DNA of 62,726 nt from CAYSLC01 sp964431545. Lineage in GTDB: Bacteria; Desulfobacterota; Desulfobacteria; Desulfobacterales; JAABSP01. The DNA lies in assembly GCA_964431545.1 (NCBI GenBank), contig CAYSLC010000004.1, positions 1-62,726 on the forward strand, read 5' to 3'. The translations under genes and the position numbers were made by a program. Of the stretch, positions 1 through 9,659 are shown in pieces. Each line of letters begins with the position of its first letter. The stretch's first letter is position 1. The notes beneath the pieces are model-generated. The model did no database searches. It saw only the letters and a program-made list of their open reading frames with translations, and was not told where the DNA came from.

Positions 1-1176
<1,176 letters not shown>

Positions 1177-1179
1177 GCC

Positions 1180-2409
1180 GTGCCCTTCGAAGTCTTCATC
1201 GGCGGCCGGTACCTGAGGGCCAAACAGAAGCAGGCGTTCATCTCTTTGATCACGCTGCTCTCCATCGCCGGCGTGACGGTGGGGGTCATGGCGCTCATCA
1301 TCGTGATCGCCGTGATGGCCGGGTTCGAGTCGGATCTCAAGCGCCGCATTCTCGGGGTGGAATCCCATGTGATCCTCCTTCGCCACGGCGGAGCGTTCAC
1401 CGACTACAAGAATGTCCTCCATCAGGTCGAACAGGTGGACGGCGTCCGCGCGGCCACCCCCTTCGTCTACTCTCAGATCATGCTCCGCTCCGGTTCCGGT
1501 CTGTCCGGGGCGGTGCTCCGGGGCATCGATCCCGCCTCGGCGGGCAAGGTGATCGAAAACTTCGATGACGAGACCCTGGCGCAACTCTCCCGGATGGAGA
1601 CGGATGAAGGGTCGCGGGCTTCGGGAATCATCCTTGGCAAGGAACTGGCCGCCAACCTCGGCGTGGGGCCCGGCGACCCCGTGTATGTGATCGCCCCCCG
1701 GGGCATGCTCTCGCCCATGGGCCACCTTCCGGCCATGCGGCGGTTCACCGTGGTGGGGCTCTTCTCCTCCGGGATGTACGAGTACGACGGTTCCCTGGCC
1801 TATGTCCATCTGTCGGACGCACAGAGCGTCCTGCGGATGAAGGCGGCGGTCACCGGCATCGAGATCCGGGTGACGGAACTCTACAAAGCGGACGAGATCG
1901 CCGGCGGGATCGAGCGGGCTCTGGGATTTCCCTACTGGACCAAGGACTGGATGCAGATGAACCGGAATCTCTTCTCCGCCCTAAAGCTGGAGAAGACCGT
2001 GATGTTCATCATCCTGGCGCTCATCGTGCTGGTGGCCGCCTTCAATATCGCCGGATCGTTGATCATGATGGTGATGGAGAAGACCCGGGATATCGCCATC
2101 CTGAAAGCCATGGGGGCGACGGACCGGTCGATCCGCCGGATCTTCGTCTTCAAGGGGATGACCATCGGCGCCGTGGGAACCGGCCTGGGGGTCGGCCTCG
2201 GAATTTTTCTCTGTACCCTGCTGGGCCATTACCAGTTCATCGAACTGCCGCCGCAGGTCTACTACATTACCCACCTGCCGGTGCGGCTGGAGAAGCTCGA
2301 CGTGGTGATCATCGCCGGCGCCGCCCTGCTCATCTGCTTTCTGTCGACCCTCTACCCGGCGCGACAGGCGGCCCGGCTCAATCCGGTGGATGCCTTCCGC
2401 TATGGCTGA
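1180..2409 (+). CDS. lolC: Lipoprotein-releasing ABC transporter permease LolC/LolE
   Basis: Inner-membrane permease of the Lol system, which extracts mature lipoproteins from the inner membrane for transfer to the outer membrane. The protein has 409 residues with the MacB/FtsX-like layout: one N-terminal transmembrane segment (about residues 20-45), a large periplasmic domain, then three C-terminal segments after about residue 270. The motif EKTRDIAILKAMGA is typical of the family. The start is GTG, 3 bases after the lysS stop, and the 3' end overlaps lolD, whose ATPase powers it. Only one permease gene is present here, suggesting a homodimeric LolC/E (LolF-like) arrangement, although a second gene could lie elsewhere. 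Confidence 0.93.
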   Translation: MPFEVFIGGRYLRAKQKQAFISLITLLSIAGVTVGVMALIIVIAVMAGFESDLKRRILGVESHVILLRHGGAFTDYKNVLHQVEQVDGVRAATPFVYSQIMLRSGSGLSGAVLRGIDPASAGKVIENFDDETLAQLSRMETDEGSRASGIILGKELAANLGVGPGDPVYVIAPRGMLSPMGHLPAMRRFTVVGLFSSGMYEYDGSLAYVHLSDAQSVLRMKAAVTGIEIRVTELYKADEIAGGIERALGFPYWTKDWMQMNRNLFSALKLEKTVMFIILALIVLVAAFNIAGSLIMMVMEKTRDIAILKAMGATDRSIRRIFVFKGMTIGAVGTGLGVGLGIFLCTLLGHYQFIELPPQVYYITHLPVRLEKLDVVIIAGAALLICFLSTLYPARQAARLNPVDAFRYG

Positions 2410-3127
2410 GGAACGGAGGGAACCAAGACAGCTTTCCGGGGATCCGATCGTGGAGGGCAGGAGGCTGTTCAAGAGTTTTCCCTCGGTGGACGGCGACGGG
2501 GCCCGGCTGGAGATCCTCAAGGACGTCACCTTCGGCCTCCGTGCCGGGGAGACGGTGGCCATCGAGGGGGCCTCGGGCATCGGAAAGTCGACCCTGCTCC
2601 ACATCCTGGGGACCCTGGACCGGCCCGACAGCGGACAACTGATCTTCCGGGGTCGGGATGTGTTCACGTTCACCAACGACAGGCTGGCCCGGTTTCGGAA
2701 CGAATCCATCGGATTCGTCTTCCAGTTCCACCATCTGCTGGCCGAGTTCACCGCGCTGGAAAACGTGATGATGCCGGCGCTCATCCAGGGGAAACGCAAG
2801 GACGCGGCCAGGGAGGCGGCGGAGCGGTTGCTGGTCCGGGTGGGCCTGGCCGATCGGTTGGCCCATCGCGTGCCGGAGCTTTCCGGCGGGGAGCAGCAGC
2901 GGGTGGCCCTGGCCAGGGCCCTGGTGCTCAACCCGGCGGTGCTCCTGGCCGACGAGCCCACCGGAAACCTGGATCGGAAGAGCAGCGCCCGGGTCCACGA
3001 GATGCTGGTGGAACTCAACCGGGAGTTCGGCATGACCCTCGTGGTGGTCACCCACAACACGGAGTTGGCGGCTTACATGTCCCGTCGCGTGACGCTGGTC
3101 AACGGTCTCTTGGCGGAGGCGGAGTGA
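2390..3127 (+). CDS. lolD: Lipoprotein-releasing ABC transporter ATPase LolD
   Basis: ATPase subunit of the Lol exporter. It contains a Walker A motif (ASGIGKST), the ABC signature LSGGEQQRVALARAL, Walker B VLLADEPTGNLD and the switch histidine (VVTHN). The gene overlaps the end of lolC. Two in-frame starts are possible: ATG 2390 and ATG 2402 (reading MAEERREP). Neither has a well-spaced Shine-Dalgarno, since the GGTGG ending at 2389 touches the first ATG and is about 12 bases from the second. Overlap with lolC suggests translational coupling. BamA follows 12 bases after the stop. Confidence 0.95.
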   Translation: MPSAMAEERREPRQLSGDPIVEGRRLFKSFPSVDGDGARLEILKDVTFGLRAGETVAIEGASGIGKSTLLHILGTLDRPDSGQLIFRGRDVFTFTNDRLARFRNESIGFVFQFHHLLAEFTALENVMMPALIQGKRKDAAREAAERLLVRVGLADRLAHRVPELSGGEQQRVALARALVLNPAVLLADEPTGNLDRKSSARVHEMLVELNREFGMTLVVVTHNTELAAYMSRRVTLVNGLLAEAE

Positions 3128-3139
3128 GGAGACGAGACG

Positions 3140-5785
3140 ATGAAGGCATTCGATAGGGGTTGGATGAGATCGGTCATCGGTGCGATGGTGGCGGTGTTTC
3201 TGGGCTTGGCCGGAGCCGCGGACGCGGCGGAGCGGATCAGGGTGATCGTGTTGCCCTTCGAGATTTACGCGAGCCGGGATTTCTCCTACCTCCAGGAGCG
3301 GATCCCCGAGGTGATCCGGGAGAACCTCCGCGCCGACGGGGCCGAGATCGTGGAACTTCCCCCGCCCGTCCCCACCCCGAAAAATCTCACCATGGGGCAG
3401 CTCCGGGACCTGGCCATGACCCACAACGCCGACTACGTCATCTGGGGATCGATGACCTGGATCGGCCAGCAGTTCAGCCTCGACGCCCGGATGATCGACG
3501 CCTTCGGCCGAAGGCCGGTGAGCACCTTCTTCGTGGAGGGGCAGCGCATCGAAAACCTGTCCGGCGTGGTCCAGGAGCTGGCCGGGCGGTTCGGCATGAA
3601 GCTCTTCGATCGGGAGCAGGTGGCCAAGATCAACATCGCCGGGAATCAGCGCATCGAGGACGATGCCATCCGTCGGGTCATCAAGACCGAGCCGGGGGAG
3701 ATCTACGAGCCCAAGCAGCTCTCCCGGGACTTGAGATCGGTCTACGCCATGGGGTATTTCGATGATATCCGCATCGAGGCCAGAGACGGCCTCGGCGGCA
3801 AGATCGTCACCTTCCACGTCAAGGAGAAGCCGACCATCCGGATCATACGGATTCTGGGAAACCGGATCTACGACGACGAGGAGATCAAAGAGACGCTGAC
3901 CCTCAAGACCGGATCGATCCTCAACGTCTTTACGATCCAGAGCAACATGAAGCGGATCGAGGCCCTCTACAAGGAGAAGAACTACCACAACGTGGTGGTG
4001 AGTTACAATCTCGACGCCCTGGAGAACAACCAGGCCGACCTGGAGTTTGTGATCGAAGAGGGGCGGAAGATTCGGATCAAGGAGATCAACTTCATCGGGA
4101 ACCAGGCCTACACCGACAAACAGCTCAAAAAGCAGATGAAGACCTCCGAGAAGGGGTTCTGGTCCTGGATCACCTCCTCCGGCGAACTCAACCAGGAGGA
4201 CCTGGACCGGGACATCGCCAAGCTGGCGGCCCTCTACCACAACAACGGGTATGTGGAGGCCCGGGTCGCCGATCCCAAGATCGAATTCCGGGGGGAGTGG
4301 ATCCATATCACCATCAAGGTCGACGAGGGGCCCCAGTTCCGTGTGGGCGAGGTCGCCGTGGCGGGAGACCTCATCAAGCCGGAGCGGGAGCTGATGGAGA
4401 AGGTGGGCATCGGCAAGCAGAAGGTCTACAGTCGGGAGGTGGTGCGTAACGACGTGCTGGCCCTCACCGATGTCTATTCGGACGAGGGGTATGCCTACGC
4501 CCAGATCGTGCCGCGGATCGACAAGAACGACACCCGCCGAACGGTCGACATCACCTACGAGATCGACAAGGGAAAACTCGTCTATTTCGAGCGGATCATC
4601 ATCAGCGGCAACACCAAGACCCGGGACAAAGTCATCCGGCGCCAGCTCCGGGTTTACGAGCAGGAGGTCTTCAGCGGCCAGCGCCTCAAGCGGTCCGTCC
4701 GGAACCTCCACCGGCTCGACTATTTCGAGGACGTCCGGGTGAATACCCAGAAGGGGAGCGCCGACGACAAGATGATTCTCAAAATCGACGTGACCGAGAA
4801 GCCCACCGGCACCTTCAGCTTCGGCGGGGGGTACAGCAGCGTGGAGAACCTCTTCGCCATGGCCTCCATCTCCCAGCGGAACCTCTTCGGCCGGGGGCAG
4901 ATCCTCCAGCTCAAGGCCGAGGTGGGCGGCACCACCAGCCGGTACACCTTCAGCTTCACGGAGCCCTGGCTGTTCGACATCCCCCTGTCGGCCGGCTTCG
5001 ATCTCTACAACTGGGAGCGGGATTACGATACCTACGACAAAGACAGCAAAGGGGGCGGGGTCCGGTTCGGCTATCCGGTCTTCGACTTCACCCGGATCTA
5101 CCTCTCCTACCGCTACGATATCGGGGACATCACCAACATCACCGAGGATGCGTCGGACCTCGTCCGGGACATGGAGGGGACCAACGTCACCAGCTCCGTG
5201 GCCACCACCCTGCGGTACGATTCCCGGGACCGGATGTTCAACCCCACCGAGGGGGGGGATCACAGCCTCAGCGTGGAGTACGCCGGCCTCGGGGGGGACA
5301 TCGCCTTCACCAAGTACATCGGCGAGGCGGGGCAGTACATCCCCCTTTTCTGGGGGACCGTGGGATTCCTTCACGGCAAGGCGGGATATGTGGAGGAGAA
5401 CCCCGACGGGAAGCTGCCCGACTACGAGCGGTTCTATCTCGGCGGGATGAATTCCCTGCGCGGGTTTGACTGGCGGGATATCAGCGCCTTTGATGACGAG
5501 GGCGCCAAGATCGGCGGGGACAAGTTCGTCCAGTTCAACGTGGAATATCTGATTCCCCTGGTCAAGGAGGCCGGGATCGTCGGGGTGCTCTTCTTCGACA
5601 CCGGAAACGTCTACAACAACGATGAGGACATCGATTTCAACGAGATGCGGGAAAGCGCCGGATTCGGCTTCCGCTGGTATTCCCCCATGGGGCCCATCCG
5701 CATCGAGAACGGCTATATTCTCGATCCCCTGGAGGGGGAGGACAGCGGCGGTCGATGGGAGTTTTCCATGGGCGGCGCCTTTTAG
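3140..5785 (+). CDS. bamA: Outer-membrane protein assembly factor BamA with an extra N-terminal domain
   Basis: Core of the BAM complex, which inserts beta-barrel proteins into the outer membrane. The start ATG has a GAGGAG ribosome-binding site. Residues 1 to about 30 form a signal peptide ending near ADAA. Residues 31-158 form an extra domain that begins ERIRVIVLPF and has a TolB-N/FlgO-like look (short beta-alpha units, a region reading NADYVIWGSM). Five POTRA-like repeats then run from about 160 to 550, the first starting AKINIAGNQRIEDDAI. The C-terminal surface-antigen barrel follows to residue 881, with the lid motif region around LGGMNSLRGFDWRDI. E. coli BamA is about 810 residues, so the surplus is mostly the N-terminal domain. 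Skp follows directly. Confidence 0.95.
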   Translation: MKAFDRGWMRSVIGAMVAVFLGLAGAADAAERIRVIVLPFEIYASRDFSYLQERIPEVIRENLRADGAEIVELPPPVPTPKNLTMGQLRDLAMTHNADYVIWGSMTWIGQQFSLDARMIDAFGRRPVSTFFVEGQRIENLSGVVQELAGRFGMKLFDREQVAKINIAGNQRIEDDAIRRVIKTEPGEIYEPKQLSRDLRSVYAMGYFDDIRIEARDGLGGKIVTFHVKEKPTIRIIRILGNRIYDDEEIKETLTLKTGSILNVFTIQSNMKRIEALYKEKNYHNVVVSYNLDALENNQADLEFVIEEGRKIRIKEINFIGNQAYTDKQLKKQMKTSEKGFWSWITSSGELNQEDLDRDIAKLAALYHNNGYVEARVADPKIEFRGEWIHITIKVDEGPQFRVGEVAVAGDLIKPERELMEKVGIGKQKVYSREVVRNDVLALTDVYSDEGYAYAQIVPRIDKNDTRRTVDITYEIDKGKLVYFERIIISGNTKTRDKVIRRQLRVYEQEVFSGQRLKRSVRNLHRLDYFEDVRVNTQKGSADDKMILKIDVTEKPTGTFSFGGGYSSVENLFAMASISQRNLFGRGQILQLKAEVGGTTSRYTFSFTEPWLFDIPLSAGFDLYNWERDYDTYDKDSKGGGVRFGYPVFDFTRIYLSYRYDIGDITNITEDASDLVRDMEGTNVTSSVATTLRYDSRDRMFNPTEGGDHSLSVEYAGLGGDIAFTKYIGEAGQYIPLFWGTVGFLHGKAGYVEENPDGKLPDYERFYLGGMNSLRGFDWRDISAFDDEGAKIGGDKFVQFNVEYLIPLVKEAGIVGVLFFDTGNVYNNDEDIDFNEMRESAGFGFRWYSPMGPIRIENGYILDPLEGEDSGGRWEFSMGGAF

Positions 5786-5871
5786 CGTCTTCTTCACCCT
5801 CGGCGCCGGAAGGCGCCCTGAACCATGAAACCACAACATCCATGAAAGGCACAAAAAGGAGGTATGGAACC

Positions 5872-6423
5872 ATGCATAGGATCACCATTCAGGGAGGCAT
5901 GGCGCGCCGGTTCGCCCCCCTTTTCTTTCTCTTGGCGGCGGGCCTCTTCAGCCTCTGTTTTGCCTCGCCGGCGTCGGCCGCGGACCTGAAGATCGGCGTC
6001 GTCGATTTCCAGCGGATCCTCAAGGAGTCGGCCGCCGGAAAAGCGGCCCAGGCGGAGATCGAGAAGAAAGGCAAGGAGATGGAGGCGAGCCTCCAGACCA
6101 AGAAGGACGAGATCGACGGCATGCGGGAGAAACTGGAGCGGGAAGCCCTGGTGATGAACAAGGAACAGCGCGAAGAGCGGGAGCGGGAGATCCGCATCAA
6201 GATCAATGACGCCAAGAGCCTCCAGAAGAAGTTCCGGGACGAGTTCAAAGCCTTTGAGGCCCGGATCATCAAAAGAATCCAGACCGAGTTCTTCGAACTG
6301 GTGGAGAACCTCGGCAAGCGGCAGAAGTACGATCTGATTATCGAAAAAATGGGGGTCCTGTACGCCACCGATTCCGTCGACCTCACCGATCAGCTGATTA
6401 AACTCTACAACACGAAATACTGA
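5872..6423 (+). CDS. skp: Periplasmic chaperone Skp/OmpH
   Basis: Chaperone that carries unfolded outer-membrane proteins to BamA. The start ATG is chosen because it sits 9 bases after a strong AGGAGG (5857-5862); upstream in-frame codons lack this. The product has 183 residues. An N-terminal signal peptide with a hydrophobic core LFFLLAAGLFSLCFA ends at ASA before ADLKIGVVDFQ. The mature start matches the OmpH family, and a long charged coiled-coil region (about residues 65-125) forms the tentacle helices. The gene lies between bamA and lpxD, its usual place. Confidence 0.92.
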   Translation: MHRITIQGGMARRFAPLFFLLAAGLFSLCFASPASAADLKIGVVDFQRILKESAAGKAAQAEIEKKGKEMEASLQTKKDEIDGMREKLEREALVMNKEQREEREREIRIKINDAKSLQKKFRDEFKAFEARIIKRIQTEFFELVENLGKRQKYDLIIEKMGVLYATDSVDLTDQLIKLYNTKY

Positions 6424-6445
6424 TCGGGAGTTCGACAGGACCGAG

Positions 6446-7486
6446 ATGACGCTTCTTCTAGGAAAAGCCGCGGAGATGGTGGGCGGCCGGGCGGTGGGGG
6501 ATCCGGACTTCGCCATCTCCGGCGTCGCCCCCTTCGAGGCCGCCGCGGGCGACCAGATCACCTTCGCCTCCGGGGCGAAGTTCCTCAAGCGGATCGGGGA
6601 GACGGGGGCGGGAGCCGTGATCGCGCCCGCCGACTTCGAGCCGCCCGGGGGCAACTTCATCCTGGCGGAGAATCCCCAGGCCGCCTTCGTGAAGCTCGCC
6701 TGGCATTTTCATCCGCCCAAGGTCCCCGGCTATTTCGGCCAGGGAGCGGGGATCAGCCCCTCGGCGCACGTGGGCGCGGAATTCCAGGCTGGAGAGGATC
6801 TCCGGGTGGGCCCCTTTGCCGTGATCGGCGACCGGGTCCGCGTGGGGAGCCGGGCGACCATCCATCCCCACGCGGTGATCGGAGATGGGGTCCGCCTGGG
6901 GGACGATGTGGAGATCCATCCCCACGTGGTCATCCATGACGGATGCCGGATCGGCAGCCGGGTCGCCATCCAGGCGGGATCGGTCATCGGGGCCGACGGC
7001 TACGGCTACATCCCCGACGGACGGAAGTACCGGAAGATCCCCCACCGGGGGATCGTCCGGATCGACGATGACGTGGAGATCGGCGCCGGGAACACCATCG
7101 ACAGGGGAACCTTCGGCGTCACCCGGATCGGCCGGGGGGTGAAGACGGACAACCTGGTCCATGTGGCCCACAATGTAACCGTCGGAGCGGACACCCTCCT
7201 GGTGGCCCAGGTGGGGATCGCCGGCAGCACGGCCATCGGCAGCCACGCCATCCTCGCCGGGCAGGTGGGGGTGGCCGGCCACCTGAAGATCGGCGACGAC
7301 GTGACGGTGGGCCCCCAGTCGGGCATCGGGCGGGATATCCCCGATGGATCGGTGGTTACGGGATCGCCGGAGATGGACCACCGGGTATGGCTCCGGGTCC
7401 AGCGGATCCTGCCCATGCTGCCGGAACTGAAAAAGCGGCTCCAGGCCGTGGAAAAGAGATTGAAAGGGGCGCCATCGGATGCCTGA
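6446..7486 (+). CDS. lpxD: UDP-3-O-acylglucosamine N-acyltransferase LpxD
   Basis: Third step of lipid A synthesis: adds the N-linked hydroxyacyl chain from acyl-ACP to UDP-3-O-acyl-glucosamine. The 346-residue protein has the N-terminal uridine-binding domain (to about residue 100) and then a left-handed beta-helix of hexapeptide repeats (about 105-315). The catalytic-histidine region reads NLVHVAHNVTVG. The C-terminal helices end with MLPELKKRLQ. The ribosome-binding site is AGGACCGAG before ATG. The last 8 bases overlap fabZ. Confidence 0.96.
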   Translation: MTLLLGKAAEMVGGRAVGDPDFAISGVAPFEAAAGDQITFASGAKFLKRIGETGAGAVIAPADFEPPGGNFILAENPQAAFVKLAWHFHPPKVPGYFGQGAGISPSAHVGAEFQAGEDLRVGPFAVIGDRVRVGSRATIHPHAVIGDGVRLGDDVEIHPHVVIHDGCRIGSRVAIQAGSVIGADGYGYIPDGRKYRKIPHRGIVRIDDDVEIGAGNTIDRGTFGVTRIGRGVKTDNLVHVAHNVTVGADTLLVAQVGIAGSTAIGSHAILAGQVGVAGHLKIGDDVTVGPQSGIGRDIPDGSVVTGSPEMDHRVWLRVQRILPMLPELKKRLQAVEKRLKGAPSDA

Positions 7487-7952
7487 CACCGAAGAAAACG
7501 GGAAAACCTCCCACGGACCCTACGAGATCGGAAAGATCCTCGCCTGCCTGCCCCACCGCTACCCTTTCCTCCTCATCGACCGGATCCTGGAGATCCAGGC
7601 CAAGGAATCGATCCGGGCCTTGAAGAACGTGAGCGCCAACGAGCCCTATTTTCAGGGGCACTTTCCGGGGACCCCCATCATGCCCGGCGTCCTCATCGTG
7701 GAGGCCATGGGCCAGGCCGGCGGGGTACTGGTGATTGACTCCCTCTCCCCGGAGCGGGAGGGCTCTTTGGTCTACTTCATGGGGTTCGACAAGGTGCGGT
7801 TCCGGCGGCCGGTGGTGCCGGGGGACCGGTTGATCCTGGAGGTGACCCTTTTGAAGGCCCGGCCCAAGGTGGTGAAGATGTCCGGGATCGCCTCCGTGGA
7901 CGGGAACCGGGTGGCGGAGGCGGAGCTGCTCGCCGCCTTTGGAGATGCCTGA
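7479..7952 (+). CDS. fabZ: 3-hydroxyacyl-[ACP] dehydratase FabZ
   Basis: Dehydrates 3-hydroxyacyl-ACP in fatty acid elongation and so competes with LpxA/LpxD for the hydroxyacyl-ACP pool. The 157-residue hotdog protein shows LPHRYPFLLIDR and the catalytic His/Glu region GHFPGTPIMPG followed by EAMGQ. The gene overlaps lpxD by 8 bases at its start and lpxA by 1 base at its end (TGATG). Its placement between lpxD and lpxA is conserved widely in Gram-negative bacteria. Confidence 0.97.
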   Translation: MPDTEENGKTSHGPYEIGKILACLPHRYPFLLIDRILEIQAKESIRALKNVSANEPYFQGHFPGTPIMPGVLIVEAMGQAGGVLVIDSLSPEREGSLVYFMGFDKVRFRRPVVPGDRLILEVTLLKARPKVVKMSGIASVDGNRVAEAELLAAFGDA

Positions 7953-8722
7953 TGATCCATCCCACGGCCATCGTCGACCCCTCGGCCGAGCTGGCCGCCG
8001 ACGTGTCGGTCGGCCCCTATGCCATCATCCGGGAGAACGTCACTATCGGGGCCGGGACCACCATCGGCCCACACGCGGTGGTCGACCCCTACGTCACCAT
8101 CGGACCCGACTGCCGGATCTTCCAGTTCGCCGCCATCGGCGGCGTCCCCCAGGCGGTGAAGTTCGGCGGGGAGAAGACCTACGTCAAGATCCACCGGGGG
8201 ACGATAGTCAGGGAGTTCGTCACGGTCCACCGGGGAACCGCCTTCGGCGGCGGGATCACCGAGGTGGGGGAGGAGAACTTCCTCATGGCGTACACCCATG
8301 TGGCCCACGACTGCAAGACGGGCCGGGGGGTGATCATGGCCAACGCGGCGACCCTGGCCGGCCATATCGTCATCGGGGATTACGTGACGGTGGGCGGGCT
8401 GGTGGCGGTCCACCAGTTCGTCCGCATCGGGGACTACGCCTACGTGGGGGGCAAGTCGGCGGTGGTCAAGGACGTTCCCCCCTACGTCATCGCAGCCGGG
8501 GACCGGGCCCGGCTCCACGGCCTCAACACCGTGGGGCTCAAACGGCTGGGCATGTCCGGGACCACCCTCTCCAACCTCAAGAAGGCGTACCGGATCATGT
8601 TCCGCATCGGGCTCACCATGAACGAAGCCATCGAGCGGGTCCGGGCCGAGGTGGAGCTGATCCCGGAGGTGCGCCGCTTCATCGAGTTCGCCCAGTCGTC
8701 CACCCGGGGGATCACCCGGTGA
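7952..8722 (+). CDS. lpxA: UDP-N-acetylglucosamine acyltransferase LpxA
   Basis: First step of lipid A synthesis: transfers a 3-hydroxyacyl chain from ACP to UDP-GlcNAc (or to the 3-amino sugar analogue in some bacteria). The 256-residue protein begins with hexapeptide repeats (IHPTAIVDPSAEL). The catalytic histidine lies in AYTHVAHDCK, and the conserved region GLNTVGLKRLG precedes the C-terminal helical domain. The start ATG overlaps the fabZ stop and the stop overlaps the lpxI GTG start, so translation is probably coupled throughout. Confidence 0.96.
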   Translation: MIHPTAIVDPSAELAADVSVGPYAIIRENVTIGAGTTIGPHAVVDPYVTIGPDCRIFQFAAIGGVPQAVKFGGEKTYVKIHRGTIVREFVTVHRGTAFGGGITEVGEENFLMAYTHVAHDCKTGRGVIMANAATLAGHIVIGDYVTVGGLVAVHQFVRIGDYAYVGGKSAVVKDVPPYVIAAGDRARLHGLNTVGLKRLGMSGTTLSNLKKAYRIMFRIGLTMNEAIERVRAEVELIPEVRRFIEFAQSSTRGITR

Positions 8723-9633
8723 TCCCCCGGCGAGCCGTCCTGGAGACCGCGGAGGCCCCCCTATCCGAACCGGCGGATCCGGACGCCTCGGCGGAACCGG
8801 CTCCGCATGACGGGGCCGATCCGACCCCCATCGGCCTCATCGCCGGAAACGGACAGTTCCCCCTCATCTTCGCCAAGGCGGCCCGGGAGAAGGGGTATGC
8901 CGTCTACGCCGCCGCCTACCTCAAGGAGGCGGATCCGGCCCTGGCCGACCACGTGGACGGGATCGAGTGGCTCCACCTGGGGCAGGTGGGACGACTGATC
9001 AAATTCTTGAAGAAGCACGACGCCCGACAGGCGGTGATGATGGGGGGGATCCGAAAGACCCGGATGTTCACCGACATCCGCCCCGACATCAAGGCCATCG
9101 CCATCATCGCCGGTATGCGCCACACCCACGACGACGGGGTGCTCCGGGCCTTTGCCGGCGCCCTGGAGAAGGAGGGGATCCGGGTCCGGTCCGCCACCTT
9201 TCTGCTGCCCGATCTTCTGGCGCCCGAGGGGTGCTGGACCCGGCGCAAGCCCTCCCGTTCCGAGCAGGGCGATATCGATCTCGGCTGGCGGCTGGCCAAG
9301 GAGATCGGCCGTCTCGACATCGGCCAGTGCGTGGTGGTGAGCGGCGGGACGGCCCTGGCCGTGGAGGCCATCGACGGCACCGACGCCACCATCCGCCGGG
9401 GCGGGGGACTCGGCGACGGCGGGGCCGTGGTGGTGAAGATCTGCAAGCCGAACCAGGACGAACGGTTCGATGTCCCCGCCATCGGGACCGAAACCATCCG
9501 GACCATGGCAGAGTCCGGCGCCGGGGTCCTCGCCGTGGAGGCGGGCCGCGCCGTGGTCTTCGACCGGCTGGAGATGATCGGGCTGGCCGACCGGCACCGG
9601 ATTTCGATCGTCGCCCTGAACCGGGGCCCATGA
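8719..9633 (+). CDS. lpxI: UDP-2,3-diacylglucosamine pyrophosphatase LpxI (DUF1009)
   Basis: Hydrolyses UDP-2,3-diacylglucosamine to lipid X and UMP; LpxI is the replacement for LpxH, known from Caulobacter. The start is set at GTG 8719, which overlaps the lpxA stop as GTGA; the open frame continues upstream but only as a shadow of lpxA. The product has 304 residues. About 32 residues rich in Pro, Ala and Asp precede the core, which starts PIGLIAGNGQFPLIFAKAA. The C-terminal domain has GGTALAVEAIDGTDATIRRG, as expected for DUF1009 proteins. No lpxH is present in this operon. Confidence 0.92.
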   Translation: MIPRRAVLETAEAPLSEPADPDASAEPAPHDGADPTPIGLIAGNGQFPLIFAKAAREKGYAVYAAAYLKEADPALADHVDGIEWLHLGQVGRLIKFLKKHDARQAVMMGGIRKTRMFTDIRPDIKAIAIIAGMRHTHDDGVLRAFAGALEKEGIRVRSATFLLPDLLAPEGCWTRRKPSRSEQGDIDLGWRLAKEIGRLDIGQCVVVSGGTALAVEAIDGTDATIRRGGGLGDGGAVVVKICKPNQDERFDVPAIGTETIRTMAESGAGVLAVEAGRAVVFDRLEMIGLADRHRISIVALNRGP

Positions 9634-9659
9634 GAACTCTTTAAGGAGCGTTGGATCGG

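Noticed and set aside
2378..5854. A 1158-codon open frame on the minus strand opposite lolD and bamA
   Set aside because: It is an antisense shadow produced by high GC at third codon positions; the plus strand has clear LolD and BamA motifs and the minus product has low-complexity composition.
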